NCBI GenBank assembly: GCA_029990175.1
Contig: JARKIP010000052.1
Location: forward strand, 124,001 to 188,000
Direction: 5' to 3'
From: Petunia secreta
Lineage: Eukaryota; Streptophyta; Magnoliopsida; Solanales; Solanaceae
Length of the DNA stretch: 64,000 nucleotides
Shown: piece after piece, positions 34,304-45,855 of the stretch
How positions within the stretch are numbered: the first letter of the stretch is position 1
Layout: every line of letters starts with the position of its first letter
Notes under the pieces: model-generated
What the model saw: only the letters and a program-made list of their open reading frames with translations
What the model was told of the DNA's origin: nothing
The model's database searches: none
Made by a program: the position numbers and the translations under genes

Positions 34304-35763
34304 CTATTGAGGCTCTCCCCACACAAAGGCCTTGTCTTTCTTCACCAACTCAGTGAGTGGTGCGGCAAGGGTACCGAAGTCCCTCACAAAGCGTCTATAG
34401 AAACTAGCAAGGCCATGGAAACTCGTAACATGAGAAACGGTAGTAGGAGTTGGCCAATCTCTAATAGCTTCGACTTTTGACTCATCGACCTCTACGCCAT
34501 TGGCACTGACAACCAAGCCAAGAAAAACAACATTTTCAACACAAAAGATACACTTTTTGAAATTGGCATAGAGCTTTTCGGCTCGTAGCACTTCAAGAAC
34601 TTGACTCAAGTAGCCCACATGGTCATCCATTGATTTGCTATATATCAAGATATCATCAAAATAGACAACCACAAACGTGTTGATAAATGGTTTTAAGACA
34701 TGGTTCACTAACCACATGAAAGTGCTAGGTGCGTTGGAGAGGCCAAAAGGCATCACCAACCATTCATATAGACCAAACTTGGTCTTGAATGCGGTTTTCC
34801 ACTCATCACTCGGTTTCATCCGGATTTAGTGGTAGCCGGACCTAAGACCTATCTTGGTAAAGACACTTGAACCACTCAATTCATCAACCATGTCATCAAG
34901 TCTAGGTATTGGGTGACGATACTTTACCGTTATCTTGTTGACCGTATGGCAATCAACACACATTCTCCATGTCCCGTCCTTCTTTGGCATAAGAATGACC
35001 GGTACGGCACACGGACTCAAGCTTTCACGAACCAAGCCTTGTTGAGCAACTCATCCACTTGCCTTTGCAATTCTTTTGTATCCTCGGGATTGCTCCTATA
35101 GGCCGGCTTGTTTGGGATTTGGAATTCCGGAACAAAATCAATTTGATGTTCAATCCCCCTCCAAGAAGGAAGTCCAATTGGCATCTCTTCTGGGAACATG
35201 TCCTCAAAAACCTTCAACACATTCTCAATAGCACTAGGCAAAGGGTTAGGGTTAGAAAAATAATCACAATCGGAATTTAGAACCATACCTTTGTGCACTA
35301 GGCAAATGAGTATTTTGGTGCCATCATTACCTCTCAAGTACTCACCCGGTTGCATCATAGCACAAATACTACCGTTGATAGAAGATGGAGTGGTAGGGCC
35401 CTCGGCCAAAGACTTAGTCACCACGAGGGACTTGGCTTTAGCCGCTTCTCTCAACTCCCTCATGCGCCTATATTCATCACTCACTTGGTTGGGCATCAAG
35501 GGTTTGAGCACATATTTCTTGCCCTCATGTTTGGCCGTGTAAGTGTTGGCTCGGCCATCATGTACCAAACTCTTATCATATTGCCAAGGCCTACCAAACA
35601 AGAGATGGCAAGGTTGCATTGGCACCACATCAAACATTAGCTCGTCATGATAATTTCCAATTTTGAACTTTATCAAAACTTGCTTTACCACCTTCAACTC
35701 CCCACATTCACTCAACCATTGTAATCGGTAGGGGTTGGGGTGTTTAATGGTATGAAATTTCAA
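34304..35763 (-). pseudogene. E2 reverse transcriptase with upstream protease part
   Basis: The 35763-35017 part holds the segment after the protease (LLFGRPWQYD, then IEHQIDFVPEF). The RT continues with VILMPKKDGTWRMCVD and IPRLDDMVDEL to VVVYFDDILIYSKS, which keeps the two catalytic Asp. The first catalytic position reads KIGLRSGYH, with Gly in place of the usual Asp. A TAA at 34826-34828 and a frameshift near 35030 break the frame. Confidence 0.85.
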
Positions 35764-37375
35764 TCATGAGACCAAAGTTTTGCTCACCACATCAGCACAA
35801 CTACCCGACTCAATAATCATGGAACACACTTGTACCTTCACCCTACACCTAGCATGGAACAAGTTCTCCCTTTGCACATCCACCTCCTCCTCACTCATCA
35901 TGGCACTCAAACTACGACTTACCACCAAGAGCATGCTAGGGTCATCACCCTCCGCCACATCCTCTTCTCCATCAACTACTTCACCATCCTCAACAACCTC
36001 TCCCTTAGACTCACTCTCCTCCTTATACACCAACCCATCATCCATGATTATCATTGTTTTTCGGGTGGGGAAATCTTTGGCAAATTGGCCATAGCCTTTA
36101 AACTTATGACATTGAAAAGTAGAAGAAGAAGAAGGAGTATTTAATTGAGTTTTAGAGGTACCTCCCAATTCTTTGAAGTCGCTTCTTGGAGTGGCTTTCT
36201 CAAAAGGCTTCTTGGCATCACGACTTCCAGTAGCACCACTTGTGTTCGGGCTTTTCCATTCTTTGGGTCTAGACATTGGAGTAGAAGCAGTACTCTTATA
36301 GCGAGGAGCTTTCTCTTCCTTGAGCCACTTTTCGGCTTCAACCGCGGCATCACAAACTTCTTAAAGAGAATGAAAGATGTGTAGCCTCAATTGACAAGCA
36401 ATCTCCCGGCTCAAACCATTCTTGAATTGGATGATAGCTTACTCCTCATCTTCCATTTCCATGTAAAGGGCCATTCGGTTCTTTTCAAGTTCATTGAAGT
36501 ACTCATCAACCGATTGAAGCCTTGTCTCAACTTATAAAGCCTCTTGAGTTGTTCTTGCCTGTACTTGGGTGTCACATATTTGGTATTCATTACCTCTTTC
36601 AATTCCTCCCAAGTAACGTTCATTGGCATCCCAACTCTTCTTCTCGACCTCTTGACAGATTCCTACCATTTGGAAGCATATGACTCAAATGAAGCAATGG
36701 CATAACTGGCTTTCTTCTCCTCGGACATGTCATTTGTGTCAAATACCTGCTCCAATTGAACCTTCTATTCTAAGAACTTTTCTGGATCACTAGTCCATTT
36801 GAAAGGTGGGATAGTGATCTTCACACTTTTAAGGTTATTGTCTCGACCTCCACGGTTTGCCTCCAATTGGCCCCCATAGTAGTCTTCAACATCCTCATAC
36901 TCTCGCCTCAAGTTCCTCCCAACATAACCCCTTAGAGGTCCTCGACTTCGCCCACGACCTCCATCCATTCCCCGACCTCTATTCATTGCCCTCCTATTTG
37001 GATAGGGAGAATCAAAATCATCATAATGTTCGCCAAGTCCGGGGCCCTCCCCTTCTTGAGCATCAACAACTTGCTCAAGGGGTGCAACATTTCTACGGGG
37101 CCACATGAGTGGAACTTCACCTTGAGGATTTGCCAACAATCTCTCACGAATAAGAGCTTCTTCTTTCAACCGTTGTTGTTGAGCTAGCTCAGAAAATTGG
37201 TCCGGTCTCACGGTTGAACCATCACTTGTGCCTTCTCCAGCATCTTTGTGGACACTCGGGGTCCTTTATCTTTCAAAAATCTCCATTTTGAGATTTAGAG
37301 CTTCACCTCGGCCATTAGCTTAGCCAAGACGTTGGTTGGAACCTCAATAGTATCCTTTACTTTCTGTTCCGCCAT
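35764..37375 (-). pseudogene. E2 gag with CCHC-type end, broken
   Basis: The likely start is ATG at 37375 on the minus strand (MAEQKVKDTIEVPTN), preceded by the splice-acceptor-like cttgtaggta. A stop follows within 30 codons. The rest appears in pieces: RNVAPLEQVVDAQEGEG with an Arg/Gly-rich stretch (37211-36765), the capsid-like middle (36629-36411), and the Ser/Lys-rich linker with a damaged zinc knuckle (QCHKFKGYGQFAKDFP, in which two Cys are lost) and an acidic region (36276-35764). The protease motif is degraded (IESGSCADVVS). Confidence 0.75.
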
Positions 37376-37696
37376 GTACCTACAAGCAATCAAAAATAAG
37401 AAAAGAGATTAGAGTAAAAGTCCTCACACACTCCCTTACTTTTGATTGTCGCTCGGGTTCACTAAAGTTGGGTAGGTTCTCACAAGCTTGAACTCAATGG
37501 CCTCTTCGTAGTTGATCAACTTCCTCGATAACCAAACCAATTCACAAGAACCAAATAATCTTCGGGAAGAGTGGAGTTGATGGGACTCGATGAATGCTAC
37601 GCTATTTAATGCGCACTTGAAGCAAAAATTAAACTACGAGGCTTCTTTGAGGTCTACTCTCCCCTAGGCACGCGTACCCTAATCGCTCAATGAACT

Positions 37697-38499
37697 TGAT
37701 GCGGGCCATACCTCAAGGCCGTTCACTAAGAGTCAAGCCAAGTTGATTGAAGACACCCATCTTCACTTGACTTGGAGAGACATGGATGGAGGCTCCGAAA
37801 GTAGCCTGAAGATCATGCTTTTGAGTGCTATGGATGGGGGATCACTTAGTCCACTTGGAGAGGCATCTGGAAGACGTTTGGAGGCAAATCAACAAGCCAC
37901 AGGAACGGGCGGACCGCCTACCCAACTAGGCGGACCGCCTACTTTTGAGCAACTCTCTGGAAAGTGCCCAGGCGCACCGTCTCTGCAAGATGGGCGGACC
38001 GCCTAGTTCAAGTAGGCTGGGCGCCTAGTGCTAGTAGGCCGGGCGCCTACTTTGTTGAAAGGTTGCGAGATTCGTAGTTTTTATGCTATGTTTTGACAAC
38101 TATAGCCCTACGTGGCCTATATTGTTCTAACCCACTTTAGGGGTATTTTGTAGCTTTTACAATGTGTAAGTGAAGTCTATAAATACTTCACATAACCTCT
38201 TCAAACCTTAGCTTACCTTTGAATCTTATGAATGATGAATAGAGTTTATCTCTTTTTATGTAGAAACCCTTTCTTGGTTGCTTGAATTCACTGGCGGATC
38301 CTAGTTGAGTCTTGAACCGACACCCGATCATTCTACTTGCGAGTCCCGGGTGCGACTCGAGGATGGTTGCATAGTGTAGGTCCTTCTAGACGCCGATTCG
38401 AGGGTATCTCGGGACAAGTTCCCCGGGGTTACTTCGAAGGGAGTTCGAGAAGTGTCTCGCTCTCCTATCGTTCTTTGTTTGTCGTATTGATCCTTATCA
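37697..38499 (+). repeat. E3 5' LTR
   Basis: 803 bp, starting TGATGCGGGCC and ending CCTTATCA. It carries a hairpin-motif cluster at 37909-38050 and a TATA-like tctataaatac near 38175. It is nearly identical to the 3' LTR, so E3 is younger than E2. Confidence 0.9.
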
Positions 38500-38502
38500 T
38501 CT

Positions 38503-38514
38503 TGGTATAAGAGC
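38503..38514 (+). other. E3 primer-binding site
   Basis: TGGTATAAGAGC, one base different from the TGGTATCAGAGC complement of initiator tRNA-Met found in E2 and E4. Confidence 0.75.
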
Positions 38515-39565
38515 AAGGCTAGGGTTTTGTTCCTACAAACCCCCGACCTTTGATTCTTCGTGCCTAGGTTAGTTTCGATGTTAGGTTCTTGTTAGTTGTT
38601 GAAGAAAAACAAGGAAAACAGGAAAAAAAAATATGATCATTGATTTTGGTTTGTTAGACCCGTTGTGTGATTGTTATTGGATTTTGTTCCTTATTGGAAA
38701 CCCGTTCTTTTGGTACCCTAAACACCCAATTTGAAGTTGAAATACAAGAATTAAAAATTTGAAACTCTTTGAAAATTTGAAAACTTGAAACCCTAAGGTT
38801 GAAATTGATGAACATGGTAGATTACTTGTTTTTGATTAGGGTTTGATAAAATTTATTGGGGTTTGTTCTTAGTGATTGAAACAACATTGGGGTACCTTTG
38901 AATTGCTAAAACAACGTGAGAATTGTTGAATTTTTGGGTACAAAACCAAGAAAATCGTGTTTGAAATTGTGCTGAAGCTTGCAGAGGGCGGAGCGCCTAG
39001 TACAAGGGGCGGACCGCCTCTTTTTATTGAGCTCTATGGATTTTGCACTAGGCGGGGCGCCTAGTTGAGAGGGCGGACCGCCTACTCTCTTTGCAGAGAT
39101 TTCAGGCGGACCACCTACTGAAGACAGGTGGGTCGCCTACTTCTGTGAGGCGTGGTTTCGGGTAGTTTTTCATTGGATCTCTTGTTTCTTTGATTGCATT
39201 GCATCTAGCTAGTACTTCTTTGAGTAATCTTACTTACTTGAATTGTGCTAGCCCTTTTAAGCTATTAGGAAACTCAAGCCTAGGCTGGAGACTAGAATTC
39301 AAAGACGACTCGTAGTCTCATTTGGCTCAAGTCCGCACTTAAAGATCTTATCGTTCCAATAGAGTCGTATCAAATCCACTCACCCTGGAGTGCATTTGGA
39401 TTTTGAGTGAGTGATTAAGTTGAGGTTTTCTATTCAACTTAGTGAAGCTTTGGATTCAAGCAAGAGTGAAATAGCCACCACCACTAAACGAGTGATCCGA
39501 GTGAAACACTTGTGAGGGAGTGAGTGAGGTTGTTTTTACTAACGTTTGTCTCTTGTGTAGGTACG
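38515..39565 (+). other. E3 untranslated leader
   Basis: About 1 kb without ORF. It holds a second cluster of GC-rich hairpin motifs (38985-39145) and ends in cttgtgtaggtacg just before the gag ATG, which resembles a 3' splice site. Confidence 0.7.
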
Positions 39566-40000
39566 ATGTCCACCGAAGGAGAAGATTTTGCTAAAAGTGC
39601 CCTTGCCACTATCCTTGCCAAATTGGATAGTATGAACTTGAGGATTGAACACCTTGAGAGGGTATCATCAAGTGCCCTAGTTGAGCAAGAGACTTCTAAT
39701 GTCCAATCGGAGAAAGGGACCCCGAGTGTCCAAGTTGAGAAAGGGGCCCCGAGTGCCCAAGTTGAGGGCGGAGAAGACACAAGTAGTCCGACCTTTACCC
39801 CAGAACAAGTTGCGGAGTTGCTTCATCACCAACAACGGGTAAGGGAGGATCGTGATCGAATTGACCTATTGTTGGGCAATACCCAATGAGTGACTATTCT
39901 AAACCTTATGGGCAATCCCCAAAGTAATGCTCCACTTCCCGGATCAATCCGAAATGTTCAACCTCTTGAGCAAGTTGCACAAGCTCAAGAAGGAGAGGAT
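39566..40000 (+). pseudogene. E3 gag N-terminal part
   Basis: ATG at 39566 (MSTEGEDFAKSALATILAKL). A predicted helical segment (LDSMNLRIEHLERV) is followed by three imperfect copies of an EKG.PS.QVE-type repeat (Val-Gln-Val-Glu-Lys-Gly). TGA at 39887-39889 interrupts the frame, which stays in phase to VQPLEQVAQAQEGED. At about 40000 the sequence jumps into the inverted segment. The same protein resumes on the minus strand at about 43112. Confidence 0.75.
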
Positions 40001-43000
40001 GTCTTTCTCTTTCTTGTATTGGATAACATAGGGAAAAGACTCAATGAACTCTACCCACTTGGCATGACACTTGTTCAATTTCTCTTGGCCTCTAAGATGC
40101 TTGAGTGACTCATGGTCACTCTTGATCACAAACTCTCTAGGCCAAAGGTAGTGTTGCCAATGAGCAAGAGCTCTCATCAAGGCGTACATCTCTTTGTCAT
40201 ACGTAGAGTACTTCAAAGATGCACCCTTCAATTTCTCACTAAAGTAGGCGATGGGTTTCCTATCTTGCATTAAAACACCACCAATTCCCACCCCCGAGGC
40301 ATCACACTCAACCTCAAATGCCTTTCTGAAGTCGGGCAATTGCAATAGAGGGGCGGTACTCAACCTACCTTTTAATTCTTGGAAGGCCTTCTCTTGAGGC
40401 TCTCCCCAAACAAAAGGTTTGTCCTTCTTCACCAATTCGGTGAGTGGAGCGGCAATGGAGCTAAAGTCTTTCATAAAGCGTCTATAAAAACTAGCAAGAC
40501 CATGAAAGCTCCTCACTTGAGTCACGGTAGTAGGAGTAGGCCAATCACGTGTGGCCTCTACCTTAGACTCATCAACCTCCACTCCTTGGGCACTCACAAC
40601 AAACCCAAGAAAGACTACCTTCTTAACACCAAAGGCACAGTTTTTAAAATTAGCATAGAGCTTTTCGGCTCTTAACACTTCAAGCAATTGCCTAAGGTGA
40701 TCAACATGGTCGTCTATTGATTTACTATAGATCAATATATCGTCAAAGTAGAGGACCACAAACTTGTTGATGAATGGCTTTAGAACATGGTTCATTAGCC
40801 TCATGAAAGTACTAGGTGCACTGGAGAGCCCAAAGGGCATCACCAACCATTCATAGAGACCAAATTTGGTCTTGAATGCGGTTTTCCACTCATCTCCGGG
40901 CTTCATCCAGATTTGATGGTAGCCGGACCTAAGGTCTATTTTGCTAAAAATACATGAACCACTTAGTTCATCTAACATATCATCAAGCCGGGGAATGGGA
41001 TGACGGTACTTTACCATTATTTTATTCACAGCCCGACAATCAACACACATCCTCCAAGTGCTATCCTTTTTGGGAACAAGGATCACGGGTACGGCACAAG
41101 GACTCAAGCTTTCCCTTACCAAGCCTTTAGTGAGCAAGTCATCAACTTGTTTTTGCAATTCTCTTGTGTCCTCCGGATTGCTCCTATAAGCCGGCTTGTT
41201 TGGGATTTGAGATCCCGGGACAAAATCGATTTGGTGCTCAATACCCCTCAAGGGAGGTAATCCATCCGGCATCTCATCCGGGAACATGTCACCAAAATCC
41301 TTCAAAACATATTGTCAAACACACTAGGCAAAGGGTTAGTAGAAAAATCAAGATCGGAGGTAAGAACCATACCTTTGTGCACTAGGCATATGAGTAGTTT
41401 GTTGCCATCATTTCCTCTTAGGATCTCGCCCGGTTGCATCATGGCACATATGCTACCGGTAGAAGATGGTGGGATTGCCACCAAGCTTTTGGACAAAGGG
41501 CTAGTCTCGACTACCGACTTAGCCTTTGCCGCTTCTCTTATCTCCCTCATCCGCTTGTAATCATCGCTCACTTGTTTGGGAGTTAAGGGTTGGAGAACGA
41601 ACTTTTTCCCCTCATGCTTAACCGTATAGGTGTTGGCATGGCCATCGTGAACTACACGTCGATCAAATTGCCAAGGCCTTCCAAAGAGAAGGTGGCATGC
41701 TTGCATAGGCACAACATCGAACATGTGTTCATCCACATAGTTCCCAACCTTGAACTTGATCATACATTGTTTGACCACCTTCAACTCACCACACTCACTA
41801 AGCCATTGCAAACGGTAAGGATTTGGGTGTTTTAGGGTGGGTATTTTCAATTGGGCAACTAGTGTTTGGCTAATAACAGTGGCACAACTCCCCGAGTCAA
41901 TGATCATAGAACAAAGGAGACCCATGACTCGGCACTTAGAATGGAAGAGGTTCTCTCTTTGTAAGGTCTCAACATCCTCTACTAACATGGCTCCTAAACT
42001 CCTCCTCACAACAAGGAAGGCATGGGAATCATCATCTTCCTCCATGGCAACCTCCCCATCATCACCCTCCTCATCATCCTCTACTCCCTCTTCTTCCTCG
42101 GGCTCACTATCTTGTTCATAGACCAAGTCACCCACAAGAACCATAGTTTTCCGGGTAGGACAATCTTTGGAGATGTGGCCGTAACCCTTACACTTAAAGC
42201 ATTGAGTAGAAGTAGAGATTGGATTACTCAAGTGAGTTCTAGAGTTACCTCCCGCATGTTGTGTAGACTTCTCATAAGGCTTCTTCACATCCTTGCTAGC
42301 GCTTGCACCACTTGCATTTGGGAATTTGGAATTTGTTATAGGAGCCTTCCACTCCTTTGGCTTGCTCAAGGGAGTAGTAGTACTACTCTTGTAGCGAAGG
42401 GATTTCTCCTCTTTGAGCCACTTCTCGGCTTCAACCGCATCTTCACATAGCTTGCAGTGATCATTGTACTTGTGAAATTTCAAAAGTGAAGCTATGTCTC
42501 GGTTTAAGCCCCCTTTGAAACGGATCATGGTCGTCTCATTATCTTCCTCATCCAAGTCTGGAGTCATCCGGACTTGCTCAAACTCATTGAAGTACTCCCC
42601 AACCGATTTGGAACCTTGCTTCAATTCATAGAGACATTTTTGTTGCTCCACTCGGTATTGGTTAGTCAAGTACTTTTCATCCATCATACGGATCAACTCT
42701 TCCCAAGTAAGATTAATAGCCATTCCTGTCCTCCTTCTATTCCTCTTCACCGACTCCCACCAAGTAGAAGCAAAGGATTCAAAGGAAGAGATAGCATACT
42801 TGGTCTTATTCACTTCGGGTATATCATTGGTGTCAAATATATGCTCCATAGACAACTTCCAATCAAGGTACTCCGCCGGGTCACTACTTCCTTTGAAAGA
42901 AGGAATAGTGAGCTTCACACTATTAAGATTGTTGTTGTTTTCATGACCCCCTTGGAAAGGCTCCGGTTGGCCTCCCAACTTATCCCCATATCCACCAAGA

Positions 43001-43119
43001 TCCCTCCTAGCATTCCCTTCGAAGTACCCATGGGGTGGCCCTCGACCCCTATCCACATTCCGACCCCTAAATTGATAATGAGCTTCATACCCACCATCAT
43101 TAAATTGATGTATGCTCAT
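40001..43119 (-). pseudogene. E3 inverted segment: gag, protease, RT, RNase H
   Basis: Minus strand 43119-41302 (about 605 codons) encodes the gag middle with a Gly/Arg-rich stretch, a capsid-like part (TWWESVKRNRRRTG), an intact CCHC knuckle (CFKCKGYGHISKDC), an acidic region, and the protease motif MIIDSGSCATVIS. A one-base shift near 41303 leads into 41305-39944 with the RT (SKIDLRSGYH and VVLYFDDILIYSKS, catalytic Asp intact) and RNase H (FEVECDASGVGIGGVLM). RNase H stops at YKKEKD, where the inversion breakpoint lies. The next 30 or so residues, present in E2, are missing. This is the best-preserved gag-RT of the E2/E3 group in the window. Confidence 0.88.
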
Positions 43120-44439
43120 GACCCTAAGCTAAAGAGCATTCATGAAGCTCTTGAAAAGGGAGAAAGGGTTGAAACATACCAATGGGTTAATGGATATATC
43201 TTTAAAAATGGTAAAGTGTGTGTTCCCGAGTCTTCTTAGAGAGAATTGTTGATTCGTGAGGCTCATTGTGGAGGCTTGATGGGACACTTTGGGAGGAACA
43301 AGACCTTGGCCATTCTCATGGAGCAATTCCATTGGCCAAAGATGGGGTTTCAAGTTGAGAAGCTTTGCAAAAATTGCCTTGAGTGCAAGCATGCTAAATC
43401 TAAAAGCTAACCCCCATGGTTTGTATACTCCTCTCCCCGTGCCTACTAGTCCGTGGGTTGATATATCAATGGATTTTGTGATGGGCTTGCCACGGTCTGG
43501 GGGGGCCATGATAGCATTTATTTTGTCGTGGATAGGTTCTCCAAAATGGCTCACTTCATTCCATGTAAGAAGTGTGATGATGCACAACATGTTGCCTCTT
43601 TGTTCATTGATAATGTTTTAAAGTTGCATGGTGTGCCTCAAACCATCGTAAGTGATAGGGACACCAAGTTCCTAAGCCATTTTTGGAGAAGTTTGTGGGG
43701 TGCTCTTGGCACCAAGCTCTTGTTTTCTACGTCCCACCACCCACAAACGGATGGGCAAACCGAGGTGGTAAACCGGACTTTGGGTGCTCTTCTTCGGGCC
43801 ATGACCCGAGGTAAGGCCGGGGCGTGGATTGATAAATTTCCTCTTATAGAGTTTGCCTATAATAATACTTTGCATAGCTTGATAGGCATGACTCCATTTG
43901 AATGTGTGTATGGTTTTAACCCCTTGATTCCCCTTGATCTAACCCCTTTGCCAAGGGAAATGGTTGCTAATTTTGAAGGGAAAAGCCGAGCAAAGGCTAT
44001 GATTGAACTTCATGCTAGAGTCAAGAAGAACTTGGACGAAGCCTATGCAACGGTTGCTTCCAAGAAGAACAAGGGAAGGAAGAAGCTTGAGCTCAAAAAG
44101 GGAGATTGGGTGTGGGTGCACTTCCGTAAAGTAAGGTTCCCAAACCTTAGGAAAGGGAAGTTAGCACCTCGTGGAGATGGACCTTTTCAAGTGCTTTCCA
44201 AGGTCAACAACAATGCCTATGTGATTGATCTACCCGGTAAGTACAATGTGTTAAATACTTTCAATGTGACTGACTTGACCCCTTTTGATGTAGGGGATGG
44301 TGATGCCGGAGAGGAGGAAGCCATGGTTTCGAGGACGAAACCTTCCCAAGAAGGGGAGGATGGTGTGGGGCATACCTCAAGGCCGTTCACTAGGAGTCAA
44401 GCCAAGTTGATTGAAGACACCCATCTTCACTTGACTTAG
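43110..44439 (+). pseudogene. E3 integrase with C-terminal domain
   Basis: After the breakpoint the plus strand resumes with HDPKLKSIHEALEKGERVE. A stop after VCVPESS is followed by the zinc-binding part (REAHCGGLMGHFGRNKT, then CKNCLECK). Two frameshifts near 43410 and 43510 precede an open frame (43528-44439) with HFIPCKK, IVSDRDTKFLSHFW and HHPQTDGQTEVVNRTL. The DDE residues are present (the first Asp in WVDISMDFVMGLP). The tail has LELKKGDWVWVHF and GPFQVLSKVNNNAYVIDLPG. The frame ends 79 bases inside the 3' LTR. Confidence 0.88.
44348..44360 (+). other. E3 polypurine tract
   Basis: AAGAAGGGGAGGA directly before the 3' LTR. It also lies inside the integrase reading frame, whose end overlaps the LTR. 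Confidence 0.85.
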
Positions 44440-45165
44440 AGAGACATGGATGGAGGCTCCGAAAGTAGCTTGAAGATCATGCTTTTGAGTGCTATGGATG
44501 GGGGATCACTTAGTCCACTTGAAGAGGCATCTGGAACATGTTTGGAGGCAAATCAAGAAGCCACAGGAACGGGCGGACCGCCTACCCAACTAGGCGGACC
44601 GCCTACTTTTGAGCAACTCTCTGGAAAGTGCCCAGGCGCACCGCCTCTGCAAGATGGGCGGACTGCCTAGTTCAAGTAGGCCGGACGCCTAGTGCTAGTA
44701 GGCTGGGCGCCTACTTTGTTGAAAGGTTGTGGGATTCCTAGTTTTTATGCTATTTTTTGACAACTATAGCCCTACGTGGCCTTTATTGTTCTAACCCACT
44801 TTAGGGGTATTTTAGAGCTTTTACTATGTGTAAGTGAAGTCTATAAATACTTCACATAACCTCTTCAAACCTTAGCTTACCTTTGAATCTTATGAATGAA
44901 GAATAGAGTTTATCTCTTTTTATGAAGAAACCCTTTCTTGGTTGCTTGAATTCACTAGTGGATCCTAGTTGAGTCTTGAACCGACAGCCGATCATTCTAC
45001 TTGTGAGTCCCCGGTGCGACTCGAGGGTGGTTGCATAGTGTAGGTCCTTCTAGACGCCGATTCGAGGGTATCTCGGGACAAGTTCCCCGGGGTTACTTCG
45101 AAGGGAGTTCGAGAAGTGTCTCTCTCTCTCCTATCGTTCTTTGTTTGTCGTATTGATCCTTATCA
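44361..45165 (+). repeat. E3 3' LTR
   Basis: 805 bp, starting TGGTGTGGGG and ending CCTTATCA, followed by the GAACT duplication. It has hairpin motifs at 44572-44715 and TATA-like tctataaatac near 44839. Only sparse substitutions separate it from 37697-38499. Confidence 0.9.
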
Positions 45166-45170
45166 GAACT

Positions 45171-45841
45171 AGTACTAATTGAGTAGGAGTGTTACTCTCA
45201 AAGTACTAGCCGGAAGCAACGGAAACCAAACAAACACAAAAACCTAAGAAAAACTACTACTAGAACCCGTTCCAGGTCTGGGCGGTCCGCCTAGAAATTA
45301 GTGAATTTCTGGCAGAAACTTGGTTGGACGGGAGCGCCTAGGGCTTGGACAGTCCGCCTGGCCTGCGATTCAGCTTCGTTAAGAACTTGGTTTTTGACGA
45401 TTTGCACCCAATTTTGCCAACGATTTCAAGGTGTTTTTCACTTTTGATGATAACCAAAGGTGTTTTATGCTATTACAAATAAACCCCAATGATTTTAAAC
45501 AACAAACAACCAACAACAATCTTGATTTAAGATTTTGAGCAAATTTTTCAAGGGTTTACAAAAATTTGAGATTCAAAAACTTCAATTCTCAAACCGCAAT
45601 ACTAAATGATGTAATGGGGGTATCAAAATGACGGGTTAACATCATAGAACAATCCCCCGATATCAAATATCCAAGAAATCATTAAAACAAGCAAGATCTA
45701 GCAATTTTTATTATTTTCAACTTTTTGCATTTTCTTCTTCTTTTTGAATTTATCAAGAACAAACACATGTATAACAACAAGAACAAGATAAAAATACTTC
45801 GAACAAGGAACGAGGGTTTGTAGAAACTACAGCCGAGCCTT
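45171..45841 (-). other. E2 leader, part next to its primer site
   Basis: Non-coding. It contains hairpin-type motifs at 45283-45365. The other part of the leader lies left of E3 (37376-37691). Confidence 0.65.
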
Positions 45842-45853
45842 GCTCTGATACCA
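45842..45853 (-). other. E2 primer-binding site
   Basis: Minus-strand TGGTATCAGAGC, the classical complement of the initiator tRNA-Met 3' end, two bases from the LTR. Confidence 0.85.
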
Positions 45854-45855
45854 AC

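Larger units (their letters stand above)
37697..45165 (+). mobile_element. E3: Ty3/gypsy element nested in E2, with an internal inversion
   Basis: LTRs at 37697-38499 and 44361-45165, the target duplication GAACT at 37692-37696 and 45166-45170, a primer-binding site at 38503 and a polypurine tract at 44348 define a complete 7469 bp insertion. It lies in the leader of E2, between its primer site and gag. The outer parts (LTR, gag start; integrase, LTR) read on the plus strand. The middle (most of gag, protease, RT, RNase H; about 40001-43112) reads on the minus strand. The element is a relative of E2 with a different LTR. Confidence 0.9.

Noticed and set aside
42574..43239. Plus-strand ORF of 221 codons across the right E3 inversion breakpoint
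   Set aside because: Only the end after about 43110 is real element coding sequence; the rest is antisense to gag.
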